DNA of 57,008 nt from JBFKMV01 sp041629655 (GCA_041629655.1 JBFKMV010000005.1:1-57008), one strand, 5' to 3'. Shown: positions 28,813 through 37,199, counted from the first letter of the stretch. The notes: generated from the letters alone by a model not told the origin. Numbers and translations: made by a program.

Positions 28813-29052
28813 ATGGCCGAGCCGGCGGTGCTGCACAAGTTCAACATCCGCGACATCTCGATCAAGTGCGGCCACTGCGAGACCTACCAGACCCTGACCG
28901 GCTTCGAGCCCGGCGACGGCTTCAACGCCTACACCTTCGAGTGCGAGAACGATCGCTGTGACCCGAAGGTCACGCGCACCCTGCTCGAGGTCCCGGTGGT
29001 GCTGGACATCTTCCACCAGAAGCACCCCGACTGCGGGGGGACGGGCGATTGA
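28813..29052 (+). CDS. Small zinc-ribbon-like protein
   Basis: The 79-residue protein has Cys19-X2-Cys22 (KCGHC) and Cys44-X4-Cys49 (ECENDRC), with a fifth cysteine at 74. This is a likely treble-clef or ribbon zinc site. The ATG at 28813 is preferred over an upstream in-frame start because GGGGGAG lies just before it. The stop overlaps the TTG start of the sigma-54 activator, so the two are made together. A role as partner or sensor of the activator is inferred from the coupling. I recognise no named family. Confidence 0.75.
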   Translation: MAEPAVLHKFNIRDISIKCGHCETYQTLTGFEPGDGFNAYTFECENDRCDPKVTRTLLEVPVVLDIFHQKHPDCGGTGD

Positions 29053-30026
29053 CCGGGCCGGGCGGCAGCGGGGAGAGCCGCTTCCTTGGCTCCAGCGAGG
29101 CCGCGGCCCGTGTCCGCAAGCTGGTCGCCAAGGCGGCCCGGGTCGACTCGACCGTGCTGATCACCGGCGAGAGCGGGGTCGGCAAGGAGCTGGTGGCCCG
29201 CGAGATCCACGCGCTGTCGGAGCGGCGCAACGGTCCGTTCATCCCGATCAACTGCGCGGCGATCGCCGAGCAGCTGATCGAGTCGGAGCTGTTCGGCCAC
29301 GAGGCCGGCGCGTTCACCGACGCGCGGGAGGCGCGGCGCGGCGCGTTCGAGCTGGCGGCCGGCGGCGCGCTGTTCCTCGACGAGGTCGGCGACCTCAGCC
29401 CGGCGGCGCAGCCCAAGCTGCTGCGCGCGATCGAGACCGGCGAGATCGTGCGCGTCGGGGGCGAGAAGATCCGCGAGGTGGACCTGCGCATCATCGGGGC
29501 CACCAACCAGGACCTGCACTCGATGAGCCGGGACGGCCGCTTCCGCGCCGACCTGTACTTCCGGTTGTGCGTGCTCCAGATCCACGTCCCGCCGCTCAGG
29601 CAGCGGGCCGAGGACATCCCCGAGCTGGCGGAGTTCTTCGCCGCCCGGATCGCGCAGACCAGCAACCGTCCGTTCACCGAGATCAGCCGCGCGGCGCTGG
29701 CGCACCTGCAGGACTACAGCTGGCCCGGAAACGTGCGCGAGCTGCGCGCGTTGATCGAGCGGGCGCTGGCGATGAGCTCGGGGATGATCCTCGACGAGTC
29801 GTGCTTCACGCTCGAGCCGTCCTCGGGCCAGATCCCGATCCGCGACCTGCTGGGGAGCGAGTGGAAGGAGGCCAAGCGGGCCTTCGAGACCGCCTACGCC
29901 CGCGACCTGCTCAAGCGGCACGACGGCAACGTGCAAAAAGCCGCCCGCGCCGCAGGCCTGGCGCCGAGAAGCCTGTACAAGATGCTTCATCGACTCGGCC
30001 TGCGGCGGGACCCGGGTCCTTCCTGA
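29049..30026 (+). CDS. Receiver-less sigma-54 activator with GAFTDA loop
   Basis: The protein has 325 residues and goes straight into the AAA+ domain (from about residue 11) with no regulatory domain in front. Walker A GESGVGKE (40-47), Walker B LFLDEVGD and the R-finger region are normal. The sigma-54 contact loop reads GAFTDA (87-92), with Asp91 in place of the usual Gly. A C-terminal HTH (NVQKAARAAGLAPRSLYKML) is intact. It starts with TTG overlapping the zinc-ribbon stop (TTGA). Lack of an input domain suggests control by a partner protein or by concentration. Confidence 0.93.
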   Translation: MTGPGGSGESRFLGSSEAAARVRKLVAKAARVDSTVLITGESGVGKELVAREIHALSERRNGPFIPINCAAIAEQLIESELFGHEAGAFTDAREARRGAFELAAGGALFLDEVGDLSPAAQPKLLRAIETGEIVRVGGEKIREVDLRIIGATNQDLHSMSRDGRFRADLYFRLCVLQIHVPPLRQRAEDIPELAEFFAARIAQTSNRPFTEISRAALAHLQDYSWPGNVRELRALIERALAMSSGMILDESCFTLEPSSGQIPIRDLLGSEWKEAKRAFETAYARDLLKRHDGNVQKAARAAGLAPRSLYKMLHRLGLRRDPGPS

Positions 30027-30072
30027 TCCCGGCGCGCGAACGATCCCTTCGGGGGGGCAAAGGGGAGGGATG

Positions 30073-30579
30073 TCAGTTCGCGCGCGCGACCACGAGGACC
30101 ACAGCTTCGTTCCGTTCCACCTCTTCGTCGTGCCGTGTCCGGCCATCGTCATCGTTGCGGGCCAGCCCCGTCCCGCCGGCGGCGGGCGCGGCCACCCGGT
30201 AGCTCACCATCTGCCCGTCCTCTTGCCAGGCGTACCCGATCAGCCGCAGCGCTCCCCGCGCCGTGCGCTGGAACAGGATGTAGGGCCGCTCGACGACGGC
30301 GTCCTCGCCGGTCCCGCGGCGGCTGCGCAGCAGCCCCGCCGTCGCGCCGTCGACCGAGGTCTCGTGCAGACCCGAAACCGGTGAATAGACGCGGGTCAGG
30401 CAGATCCGGAGCGACCCCGCGTCGTGCGTCGAGCCGTCGGGCAGCACGACGGGAGCCGGGACGTCGGCCGTCAGGCAATCTCCGACCGATTGCGCCGAGA
30501 CCGTGCCGGTCGCCAGCAACAGCCCTGCCAGAGCGGCGACCCCGATGATGTGTCGGCGGTTGCGTTCCACGGTGTTCAT
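30073..30579 (-). CDS. Secreted hypothetical protein
   Basis: The protein has 168 residues with a signal peptide (about 1-30, ending VSAQS). Two cysteines (DCLTAD and RICLTRVY) could form a disulfide in the mature part. I recognise no family. The ATG at 30579 has a strong GGAGGAGG site, so the longer upstream frame is rejected. It converges on the activator gene, 46 bases away, and has a sigma-54-like promoter upstream, which makes it a possible target of that activator. Confidence 0.75.
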   Translation of the reverse strand: MNTVERNRRHIIGVAALAGLLLATGTVSAQSVGDCLTADVPAPVVLPDGSTHDAGSLRICLTRVYSPVSGLHETSVDGATAGLLRSRRGTGEDAVVERPYILFQRTARGALRLIGYAWQEDGQMVSYRVAAPAAGGTGLARNDDDGRTRHDEEVERNEAVVLVVARAN

Positions 30580-30650
30580 CGTTCGAGCCTCCTCCCCCGA
30601 CTGCCCGGGAGCCCGACCCCGGTTCGGCTCCCGATCCTCGCCCGGGTCTA

Positions 30651-30667
30651 CAGCAGGAACCGTTCCA
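30651..30667 (-). promoter_or_regulatory. Candidate sigma-54 promoter of the secreted protein
   Basis: On the minus strand TGGAAC (30667-30662) and CTGCT (30656-30652) place GG and GC exactly ten bases apart, with nine of eleven consensus matches. It lies 72 bases upstream of the start at 30579, in a gap (30580-30836) that otherwise shows no gene. The neighbouring sigma-54 activator makes it plausible. Confidence 0.4.
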
Positions 30668-30836
30668 GCTCCGGGGGGACGGTATTGCGGAGCTTTTTCG
30701 GGTCGCTTGTGAACCGCCGGGCAGATCTCCGGGAACCACGGTTCAGCACGCGGCGTGAAACCTATCCGGGACCGCATGCGTTCCTAGCCATGTGACCCGG
30801 TGGCGCTGTCGCCACGTCGAACAAGGAGGACAGGCG

Positions 30837-31391
30837 ATGCTGCGCAGGCTCATCCTGGCGACTTTGATCACCACCCTGGCGCTGAGCGGCGCCGCCGCGG
30901 CGAGCGATGGCCGCTGGATCCACGTGCGGGTACTGGAGGACGGCGGCGAGGAATCGGTCCGCGTCAACCTGCCGCTCTCGATGGTGGCGAACCTGCTGCC
31001 GTTGATCGATGCGGACGAGTTCCATCGCGGGATCGTGCACATCGACGACCCCGACTTCCGCCGGCTGGACCTGCGCGGGATGGTCGAGGAGCTCAAGAAC
31101 GCCCCCGACGCGGAGTTCGTGACCGTGAAGGACCGCGGGGACTCCGTGCGGGTCTCCAAAGCGGGCGGGTTCCTGCTGGTGCAGGTCGACGAGGACGACG
31201 GGCAGCGCGTCCGCGTCCGCGTGCCGATGCAGGTGGCCGACGCGCTGCTGTCCGGGCCGTCCGATCAGCTGGACCTCGTGGCCGCCGTGCGGGCGCTCGG
31301 CGAGCACGGCATGGACGGCGACCTGGTGACCGTCGAGGACGGCGACACCAGCGTGCGGGTCTGGATCGACTACGACGAGCAGGGTCCGTGA
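30837..31391 (+). CDS. Secreted beta-repeat protein (copy 1)
   Basis: The 184-residue protein has a signal peptide (to about residue 22, GAAAASDG) and three related beta-strand repeats: WIHVRVLEDGGEESVRVNLP, FVTVKDRGDSVRVSKAGG and LVTVEDGDTSVRVWID. Between repeats are short helical linkers (MVANLLPLI, MQVADALL). ATG 30837 is preceded by an ideal AAGGAGG. The next gene is a paralog of the same design. I recognise no named family. Both proteins are probably periplasmic. Confidence 0.8.
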   Translation: MLRRLILATLITTLALSGAAAASDGRWIHVRVLEDGGEESVRVNLPLSMVANLLPLIDADEFHRGIVHIDDPDFRRLDLRGMVEELKNAPDAEFVTVKDRGDSVRVSKAGGFLLVQVDEDDGQRVRVRVPMQVADALLSGPSDQLDLVAAVRALGEHGMDGDLVTVEDGDTSVRVWIDYDEQGP

Positions 31392-31405
31392 GCCGGGAGG
31401 TCACG

Positions 31406-31873
31406 ATGTCGCGACGCGCGCGTTGGTTGATCGGAACGCTGCTGGTGCTGCTGCTGGCGACCGCGACCAGCGTCGGCGCCGCCAGCGTGGTCGCCTACCG
31501 CGCCGGGTCCGTCGCCGTGGCGGTCGCTCCGTCCGACGGGCCGGCCGTCTCGCTGCGGGTGCCGGCGGTGCTGGTGGATCTCGCGGTGGCCCTGGTGCCG
31601 GCGCGCCTGCTGCGCGACGAGCTGCACGGCGTCCACGAGCTGCGGCCGTTCACCCCGCTGCTGCGAGCGGCGGCGCGCGAGCTCGAACGCTGCCCAGACG
31701 CGACGCTGGTCGAGGTGCGCGACCGCGGCGATACGGTCGTGGTCGAGAAGACCGGCGACGCGTTGATCGTCCGCGTCGACACCGGCGACGAGCGGGTCAG
31801 GATCGCCGTGCCGGTCCGCACGCTCGATCGCGTGGCCCGGAAGCTCCAGAGCGCGGTGGCGGCCGGCGTCTAG
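31406..31873 (+). CDS. Secreted or membrane-anchored beta-repeat protein (copy 2)
   Basis: This 155-residue protein is a paralog of the preceding one. The hydrophobic N-terminus (7-31) is a signal peptide or anchor. Repeat units VAVAVAPSDGPAVSLRVPAV and LVEVRDRGDTVVVEK correspond to VTVKDRGDSVRVSK in copy 1, and VRIAVPVRTLDRVARKL to VRVRVPMQVADALL. The ATG at 31406 has a GGGAGG site. An in-frame GTG at 31388 overlaps the previous stop and is an alternative start. The two genes are clearly one operon. Function unknown. Confidence 0.78.
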   Translation: MSRRARWLIGTLLVLLLATATSVGAASVVAYRAGSVAVAVAPSDGPAVSLRVPAVLVDLAVALVPARLLRDELHGVHELRPFTPLLRAAARELERCPDATLVEVRDRGDTVVVEKTGDALIVRVDTGDERVRIAVPVRTLDRVARKLQSAVAAGV

Positions 31874-31884
31874 GCCCGGCACGT

Positions 31885-31912
31885 GGCCCCGCCCGGCGCC
31901 GGGGCCTATCTT
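31885..31912 (+). terminator. GC-rich hairpin with short T-rich tail
   Basis: GGCCCCG (31885-31891) pairs perfectly with CGGGGCC (31900-31906), followed by TATCTT. It lies 11 bases after the stop of the beta-repeat protein and just before the TPR gene start (31919), so it may weaken read-through rather than stop it fully. Confidence 0.35.
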
Positions 31913-31918
31913 CTCCGG

Positions 31919-32536
31919 ATGCGATCCCCGTTGCTTCGTCTCGTCGCGACGGCCTGCTCGGCGGGGCTGGCCCTCGCGCTCTCCGGCGGGCCCGCGGACG
32001 CCGCGGACGGGCCCACGGCCCGCGAGCGCTGGAAGGCCTACGAGGCGTCGATGCGCGCCGGCGACGCGGCGCGCCGGACCGGCGACGCCGCCCGGGCCGA
32101 GTCGAGCTACCGCGAGGCGATCGAGCACTCCCGCGCATTCGGAGAGCGCAACCTGCGCTTCGGCCGGGCGGTCGAGGCGCTGGCCGATCTGTACCGCGAG
32201 GCGGGACGGCTGGACGAGGCCGAGACGCGCTACGTCGAGGCGATCGCGGTCTGGGAACGGCTGCTGGGTCCCGGGCAGCCGCACGTGGCGACCAGCCTGC
32301 ACAACCTCGCCGTGGTGCACCTGGAACGGAACGAGCCGGCCCGCGCCCGGCCGCTGCTGGAGCGCGCGATCGCGATCTGGGAGGCGACCCGGGGCCCCGA
32401 CAGCCTGGAGCTGGCCGCCTCGCTCGAGGCGCTGGCGGTGCTGCTCCAGCGCGACGGACGCCGTGACGACGCGCGCCCGCTGCTGGAGCGCGTGGAGCGG
32501 ATCCGCGACCGGCAAACCGGCGGCGCCGGCGGCTGA
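31919..32536 (+). CDS. Secreted TPR protein
   Basis: The protein has 205 residues with a signal peptide (to about residue 29, ADAADG) and four TPR units with the TPR_12 character (AEALADLYREAGRLDEAETR, TSLHNLAVVHLERNEPARAR, ASLEALAVLLQRDGRRDDAR). It probably acts as a periplasmic scaffold. No ribosome site is obvious at ATG 31919. It converges on the DUF1573 gene, with a gap of 13 bases. Confidence 0.85.
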   Translation: MRSPLLRLVATACSAGLALALSGGPADAADGPTARERWKAYEASMRAGDAARRTGDAARAESSYREAIEHSRAFGERNLRFGRAVEALADLYREAGRLDEAETRYVEAIAVWERLLGPGQPHVATSLHNLAVVHLERNEPARARPLLERAIAIWEATRGPDSLELAASLEALAVLLQRDGRRDDARPLLERVERIRDRQTGGAGG

Positions 32537-32549
32537 CGCCCGCTCCGGG

Positions 32550-33548
32550 TCAGGTCCCGGCGCGCAGCACCACCGGTAGCTCGACGCGCTCCGCGCCGAT
32601 CCGGAACACGATCGCCCCCGGGCCGGTCACGTCGTGGGGCGTCCAGCTGACCCGGATCCGCAGGTGGCGCGGGCCCGCGGGTTCCAGGAGCACGACGAGA
32701 TCGTCGGGGCGGGACTCGACCACCAGGTCCGCCCGGTCGAGATCGCGGCGGACGGTCGCGAGCAGCTCCGCGGTCCAGGTGGCCGCCGCGGCGTCGGGAA
32801 CCAGCTCCAGGGTGCCCACCGAGAGGTTCACCGGAGGTCGAACCACGGTCCACAACGGAACCACCACCTCGGGCTCGCGCGGCAGACCCGTCTTGAACAG
32901 GATCTCGTGACGCGTGGCGCCGTAGACCTCCGTCGGCCGGAGACGGACGTGCAGCACCCAGTCGCCGGGCCGCGCGGGCCCGATCGTCCCGCCGAACGAG
33001 CGGCGCTCGGTCAGCCGCTCGGCGCGCACCTCGACCCACGGGACCGTGACGCGGACGTCCGAGACGGCCAGCTCGCCGCGCTCGGAGAAGTCCTTGCGCA
33101 CCACGAACACGCCTTCGGGCGAGCCGGTCGGCCCGACGTTGGACAGCTTCAGCTCCCGCGGAGCGAACTCGACGCTGCCCAGGATCACGGCGCGCAGGTT
33201 GAGCAGTGCGGGGCCCGCGGCGTCGTTGCTCGAGATCCGGATCGGCCGGTTCAGCTCGCCGCTGAACTTCTCGCTGTCCACGGTGGCACGGAGCACGCTC
33301 GAGCCGCCGGGCGGGATGCGCGGGTCGTACGACACCACGGTGCAGCCGCACCCGGTCTCGACCTCGCGGATCACCAGCGGCGCGGTGCCGTCGTTGTGCA
33401 GGACGAACTCGGCCTCGCGGTACTCACCGCGGATCACCAGGCCGAGATCGACGTCGGCGGGCTCGACGCGGAGACGGGGTTGCGCCGCGGCCGGCTGCGC
33501 CAGGGCAGCCAGCCCGGCCATCAGCAGTCCGGCCACGATCCTGCGCAT
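32550..33548 (-). CDS. Secreted DUF1573-domain protein
   Basis: This 332-residue protein has a signal peptide (to about residue 22) and, from about 32 to 125, a DUF1573 immunoglobulin-like domain. The family signature is plain: VDLGLVIRGEYREAEFVLHN, APLVIREVETGCGCT (Cys67, Cys69) and DPRIPPGGSSVL. The following 200 residues look like two more beta-sandwich units (RVTVPWVEVRAERL, RIRVSWTPHDVTGPG). Such proteins resemble ASH/PapD-like adhesion folds and are often exported; the role is unknown. It is followed by nothing on its strand for 14 bases. Confidence 0.85.
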   Translation of the reverse strand: MRRIVAGLLMAGLAALAQPAAAQPRLRVEPADVDLGLVIRGEYREAEFVLHNDGTAPLVIREVETGCGCTVVSYDPRIPPGGSSVLRATVDSEKFSGELNRPIRISSNDAAGPALLNLRAVILGSVEFAPRELKLSNVGPTGSPEGVFVVRKDFSERGELAVSDVRVTVPWVEVRAERLTERRSFGGTIGPARPGDWVLHVRLRPTEVYGATRHEILFKTGLPREPEVVVPLWTVVRPPVNLSVGTLELVPDAAAATWTAELLATVRRDLDRADLVVESRPDDLVVLLEPAGPRHLRIRVSWTPHDVTGPGAIVFRIGAERVELPVVLRAGT

Positions 33549-33585
33549 CGCTACCCCCCGCCCCCGTCGAGCCCGACCGGGGCGT

Positions 33586-34125
33586 TTAGCCGTCGACGGT
33601 GATCGCCGAGGTGTCGAACATCCAGTTGCCGCCGACCGGCTGGAACGAGCCCAGCGGGACGTCCAGCGTGATCACGGTGTCGCCCGCCTCGCCCACGCTG
33701 AAGCTGGTCATGATCTGGAACGCCAGGCCCCCGGGCAGCGCGAGCTGCGCCGGCGGATCGCCGTTCGAGAACGTCAGCGCCACCGCGGATACCGTCAGGC
33801 GCAGACCGACGTAGTCTCCCATCGGGAGCGCGTCGCTGGCCAGCGTCACCTCGTTGCCGTTGATCAACGTGGCGAGGTCGACCGGCTGGCCGAGCATCAT
33901 GCCGCCGACGTCGTGCAGCGTCCCGTCCGCGGCGATGGCCTGGACCGACTCGAAGGTCACGTTGGCGGACTCGATGTCGTCGGCCGTGGCGTCGTGGACG
34001 TTGACCGTCAGCGTGCCGAAACCGGCGGGAAGGCTGCTCGTCGGATCGTCGGCCGAGTCGGAGCAGCCGGCGATCATGGCGATGCCGAGCGTCAAGACGA
34101 TCAGCAAGCTCTTCAGTCTCTTCAT
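33586..34125 (-). CDS. DUF4382-like lipoprotein
   Basis: The 179-residue protein has a lipoprotein signal with Cys21 (MIAGC) and a single beta-rich domain. It begins GTLTVNVHDATADDIESANV and has FESVQAIA and VTLDVPLGSFQPVGG later. This pattern matches DUF4382, a surface or periplasmic transthyretin-like domain in lipoproteins. The ATG at 34125 has an AGGAGG site nine bases upstream. It lies 37 bases before the DUF1573 gene on the same strand, so the two may be co-transcribed. Confidence 0.8.
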   Translation of the reverse strand: MKRLKSLLIVLTLGIAMIAGCSDSADDPTSSLPAGFGTLTVNVHDATADDIESANVTFESVQAIAADGTLHDVGGMMLGQPVDLATLINGNEVTLASDALPMGDYVGLRLTVSAVALTFSNGDPPAQLALPGGLAFQIMTSFSVGEAGDTVITLDVPLGSFQPVGGNWMFDTSAITVDG

Positions 34126-34335
34126 GCGATGGCCTCCTGGAAGGGGTCCCCCGGCTCGACGGGAACCGGCCCCCCCTGCGGGACGCAACGTCCGTGCCGC
34201 TGCCGGTCTCCTCGCCGTGGCCGGATTTGCGGTGTTTCCGCCGCCTGCGCCCGGGCAGGATCTACCCCCGACCCACCCAGAGTTACACGCCCCACGCGCC
34301 CGCGCCACCCGGACCAAGCAACGATCAGCGGCGGC

Positions 34336-34351
34336 TGGTTCCGATCTTGCA
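34336..34351 (+). promoter_or_regulatory. Candidate sigma-54 promoter upstream of the M23 peptidase
   Basis: TGGTTC (34336-34341) and TTGCA (34347-34351) place GG and GC ten bases apart, with nine of eleven matches to the -24/-12 consensus. It is the only notable element seen in the 327-base gap 34126-34452, 101 bases before the start. Confidence 0.35.
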
Positions 34352-34452
34352 ATCAGAGCTTGTGTCCCGGCACCGATCCCTGGGAGAATCGGAGCGGGTC
34401 GAAACGCGGCAGGCCCCGGCAGGCCGGTATTCCAGCGGAGGTGACCGACACC

Positions 34453-35829
34453 GTGCGAGCCCCCCTCGGCTTCCTCGCGACCTGTGCGCTGATTTCGTTA
34501 CCGTGGTTCGCCCTTCAGGGATGTAACCGCGCCGACGCTCCGACCCCGGCGGAGACCCGTTCGGCCGCCGCGCTGCCGGCCCTGCACCAGCCGGCGCCCC
34601 CGCCCGTCCCGGCGCGGCCCGCGTTGCGTCACGAGCGCCGGACCCTCGGCTCGGGCGAGACGCTCGACGGCGCGCTCGGCGAGCTGGGCCTGGCCCCGCC
34701 GGACCGCGCCGGTCTGATCGCCTCGATCCGCGAGTGGATCGACCCGCGGCGGCTTCCGCGCGGGACGGGGCTGTCGGTGGCGCGCCGCGCCGGCAAGGAT
34801 GCCGTCGAGTCGGTGGGCTGCCGGACGGAGCAGGGTCGGTTCGTGCGCGCGCACCGCGAGGCGGACGGCGGGTGGCGCGGCGAGCTGGTCGCCCTGCCGG
34901 TCGAGGTCGAGATCGATTCGGTCGGCGGCGTGATCCGGGCCTCGGTCGCCCAGGCGCTGTCGGGCGTCACCAACGGACCGCGGCTCACCACCGCCTTCGC
35001 GGACATCTTCCAGTGGGACATCGACCTGCTCGTCGACCCGCGGCCGGGTGACGAGCTCCGGCTGGTCTACGAGGTGATGCGTCTCGGCGCGGTTCCCGCC
35101 GACCTGCCGCCCCTGGGACCGGACGGGCCGGCGGGCCGGGGGGATCTGCTCGGCGTCGGCCGCGTGCTGGCGGCGCGGTACGACGGGAGCCAGGTCTCCT
35201 CCGCCGCGTACTGGGTCGAGAACCCGGCGGGCCGCTCCGGCTACTACGACGACGACGGCCAGCCGCTGCAGAAGACGTTCCTCAAGAGCCCGCTCAACTA
35301 CACGCGGATCAGCAGCGGCTTCTCGCGCGCGCGCCGGCACCCCATCACGCGCAGGGTGGTCCCGCACCACGGCGTGGACTTCGTCGCGCCCCACGGCTCT
35401 CCGGTGGTCGCCACGGCCGACGGCCGCGTGAAGCGCGCGGAGTGGCAGGGCGCCCTCGGCCGGGCGGTCACGCTCCGCCACGGCAACGGTTACGAGACGA
35501 TCTACGGGCACCTCAGCCGCTACGCCAAGGGGATCCGGCCGGGTGTCGAGGTGCGGCAGAACCAGTTGATCGGGTACGTCGGGGCGACCGGGCGGGCGAC
35601 CGGAACGCACCTGCACTACACGCTCAAGCACCACGGCCGCGCGCTGGACCCGCTGCGATTCAAGAGCCCGCCGGCGGACCCGCTGGATTCGGGCGACCTC
35701 GCCGAGCTGGCCCGCGTGCGCACGCGGTGGCAGCCTGCGCTGGCCGGGGTCCGGCTCAGCGATCCGGGCATGACCCTCGCCGAGGGGAGTCCGGCCGACC
35801 CCCCCGGCCCGGCGGACTGGGGCGGCTGA
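34453..35829 (+). CDS. M23-family peptidoglycan peptidase, lipoprotein
   Basis: The protein has 458 residues. A lipobox FALQGC places the acylated cysteine at 24. The middle (about 65-270) matches the helical and beta inserts of MepM-type endopeptidases. The C-terminal LytM domain carries the zinc ligands HHGVDF and HLHYTL, with DGRVKRAEWQGALGRAVTLRHGNGYETIYGHLS. It should cut peptide cross-links in the cell wall from its membrane anchor. GTG at 34453, eleven bases after GGAGG, is preferred over the GTG at 34441, which lies on that site. Confidence 0.9.
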   Translation: MRAPLGFLATCALISLPWFALQGCNRADAPTPAETRSAAALPALHQPAPPPVPARPALRHERRTLGSGETLDGALGELGLAPPDRAGLIASIREWIDPRRLPRGTGLSVARRAGKDAVESVGCRTEQGRFVRAHREADGGWRGELVALPVEVEIDSVGGVIRASVAQALSGVTNGPRLTTAFADIFQWDIDLLVDPRPGDELRLVYEVMRLGAVPADLPPLGPDGPAGRGDLLGVGRVLAARYDGSQVSSAAYWVENPAGRSGYYDDDGQPLQKTFLKSPLNYTRISSGFSRARRHPITRRVVPHHGVDFVAPHGSPVVATADGRVKRAEWQGALGRAVTLRHGNGYETIYGHLSRYAKGIRPGVEVRQNQLIGYVGATGRATGTHLHYTLKHHGRALDPLRFKSPPADPLDSGDLAELARVRTRWQPALAGVRLSDPGMTLAEGSPADPPGPADWGG

Positions 35830-35845
35830 GCCGCGGAGCGCGGTC

Positions 35846-36406
35846 CTAGCCCGCGGGCTCCTCGAGCAGCTGCCGGCAGGCGCGCTCCAGGGACCGTGCC
35901 GAGACGGCGCCGGTGTGCGAGGCGCGGACGCGGCCCCGGCGGTCGATCAGCCACGAGTGCGGGATCGCCCCGGGCAACGCGAACGTTCCCGTCGTCGGTC
36001 CCGTCGCGACGACCACCGGATAATCCACCTCCCAGCGCTCCACCAGGGCCGCCACCTCGTCCCGCTCCAGGCGGTCCACGTTCAACCCCAGCACGACGAG
36101 GCCGTCGGCCGCGAAGCGCTCGTGGAGGTCGCGCAATACGGGAATCTCGCGGCGGCACGGCCCGCACCAGCTGGCCCAGACGTTGACCAGCACCACCCGG
36201 CCGTCGTAGTCGGCGAGCTGCACCGCACGTCCCGACAGATCCTCGAGCGGCAGCGGGCTCGCGTCGGGCGACTCCTCCGCGGCGTCGAGCCGGATGCGCG
36301 TTGCGTAGTCGTGCCAGACCAGGAACGCGGCTCCGGCGAGGCCGACCCACAACAGCGCGCGCGTGAAGCCACGGCTGCGCCGCTTCTCCGGCCCGCTCAC
36401 GCCCAT
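35846..36406 (-). CDS. Membrane-anchored TlpA-like thioredoxin
   Basis: This 186-residue protein has an N-terminal anchor (about 16-32) and a periplasmic thioredoxin fold of the TlpA/ResA type with WCGPC (Cys81, Cys84) and the cis-proline in AIPHSWLID. The inserted helix between the first strands (ERFAADGLVVLGLNVDRLERD) is typical. It probably reduces disulfides in exported proteins. The ATG overlaps the M50 gene end by ten bases. A GTG at 36400 (GTGA overlap) is an alternative start. Confidence 0.9.
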   Translation of the reverse strand: MGVSGPEKRRSRGFTRALLWVGLAGAAFLVWHDYATRIRLDAAEESPDASPLPLEDLSGRAVQLADYDGRVVLVNVWASWCGPCRREIPVLRDLHERFAADGLVVLGLNVDRLERDEVAALVERWEVDYPVVVATGPTTGTFALPGAIPHSWLIDRRGRVRASHTGAVSARSLERACRQLLEEPAG

Positions 36407-37092
36407 AGCAGCTCCAGCACCCATGCGTAGACCGGGTTGAACAGGAACGGGAACAGTCGCCAGGCCACGATCAGTCCCGCCAGCGCGCCGAGCGGAACGT
36501 TGAGCAGCCACTCGCGCCAACGCCGCAGCGCGGGGAACAACCCGCTCAGCACCGACGAGCCGTCCATCGGCGGCAACGGGATCAGGTTGAACAGGAACAG
36601 CACCAGGTTCAGCGCCAGGGTGACCGACAGCAGCCGCCCCAGCCCGTCGAACCCGGGCGCCGCGTCGGCGGCGGTGACGATCCGGTCCAGCGGCCAGAAC
36701 GTGCCCGGCATCCACGTCCCCCGCGCGAGACCGACCTTCAACACGACGAACGCGACGACCGCCAGCAGCAGGTTCGCCGCCGGGCCGGCGGCCGCCATCG
36801 CCGCCGCGCGCCGCGGGTGACGGTCCTCCCAGCGCGGGTCGTACGGCGCGCTGGCCCAGCCGATCATCCAGCCGCCCTGCATCAGCAGGTAGCTGATCGC
36901 GGGCACCAGGATCGTCCCGAACGGCTCCCGACGGACGTGCGGCAGCGGGTTGAGGCTGACCTGCCCGCCGAGGTACGCGGTCGGATCGCCTCCGCGAAGC
37001 GCGGCGAAGGCGTGGGCCGCCTCGTGCACGGTCAGCGAGAGCAGGAACACCGCGTACCAGATCGGCAGCAGGATGAGGACTTCCTGGCTCAG
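36397..37092 (-). CDS. Site-2 protease-like M50 membrane peptidase
   Basis: About 231 residues, with the zinc motif HEAAH (23-27) in the first membrane segment and the second motif NLIPLPPMDG near the C-terminus. These are the two hallmarks of the S2P/M50 family, which cuts proteins within the membrane. No ATG or GTG lies at the right place. An excellent GGGAGG (37103-37098) sits five bases before a CTG (37092), where homologs usually begin, so a CTG start is proposed; a TTG at 37152 is the alternative. It is coupled to the thioredoxin gene. Confidence 0.85.
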   Translation of the reverse strand: MSQEVLILLPIWYAVFLLSLTVHEAAHAFAALRGGDPTAYLGGQVSLNPLPHVRREPFGTILVPAISYLLMQGGWMIGWASAPYDPRWEDRHPRRAAAMAAAGPAANLLLAVVAFVVLKVGLARGTWMPGTFWPLDRIVTAADAAPGFDGLGRLLSVTLALNLVLFLFNLIPLPPMDGSSVLSGLFPALRRWREWLLNVPLGALAGLIVAWRLFPFLFNPVYAWVLELLWA

Positions 37093-37168
37093 TGCGGCCT
37101 CCCGGTGGAATTCGGTCCCGCCACGATACCGCAGTGCCGGAAAGGCGCGCAAAACGTCCGGACGGACC

Positions 37169-37174
37169 TATATT
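37169..37174 (+). promoter_or_regulatory. Candidate -10 element (TATATT)
   Basis: TATATT stands 26 bases before the GTG at 37200 and matches the -10 consensus at five of six positions. No good -35 is seen 17 bases upstream. The same hexamer serves as -10 at 41617-41622. Confidence 0.35.
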
Positions 37175-37199
37175 GGACCCGGAGACGGAGCGGATCGAC

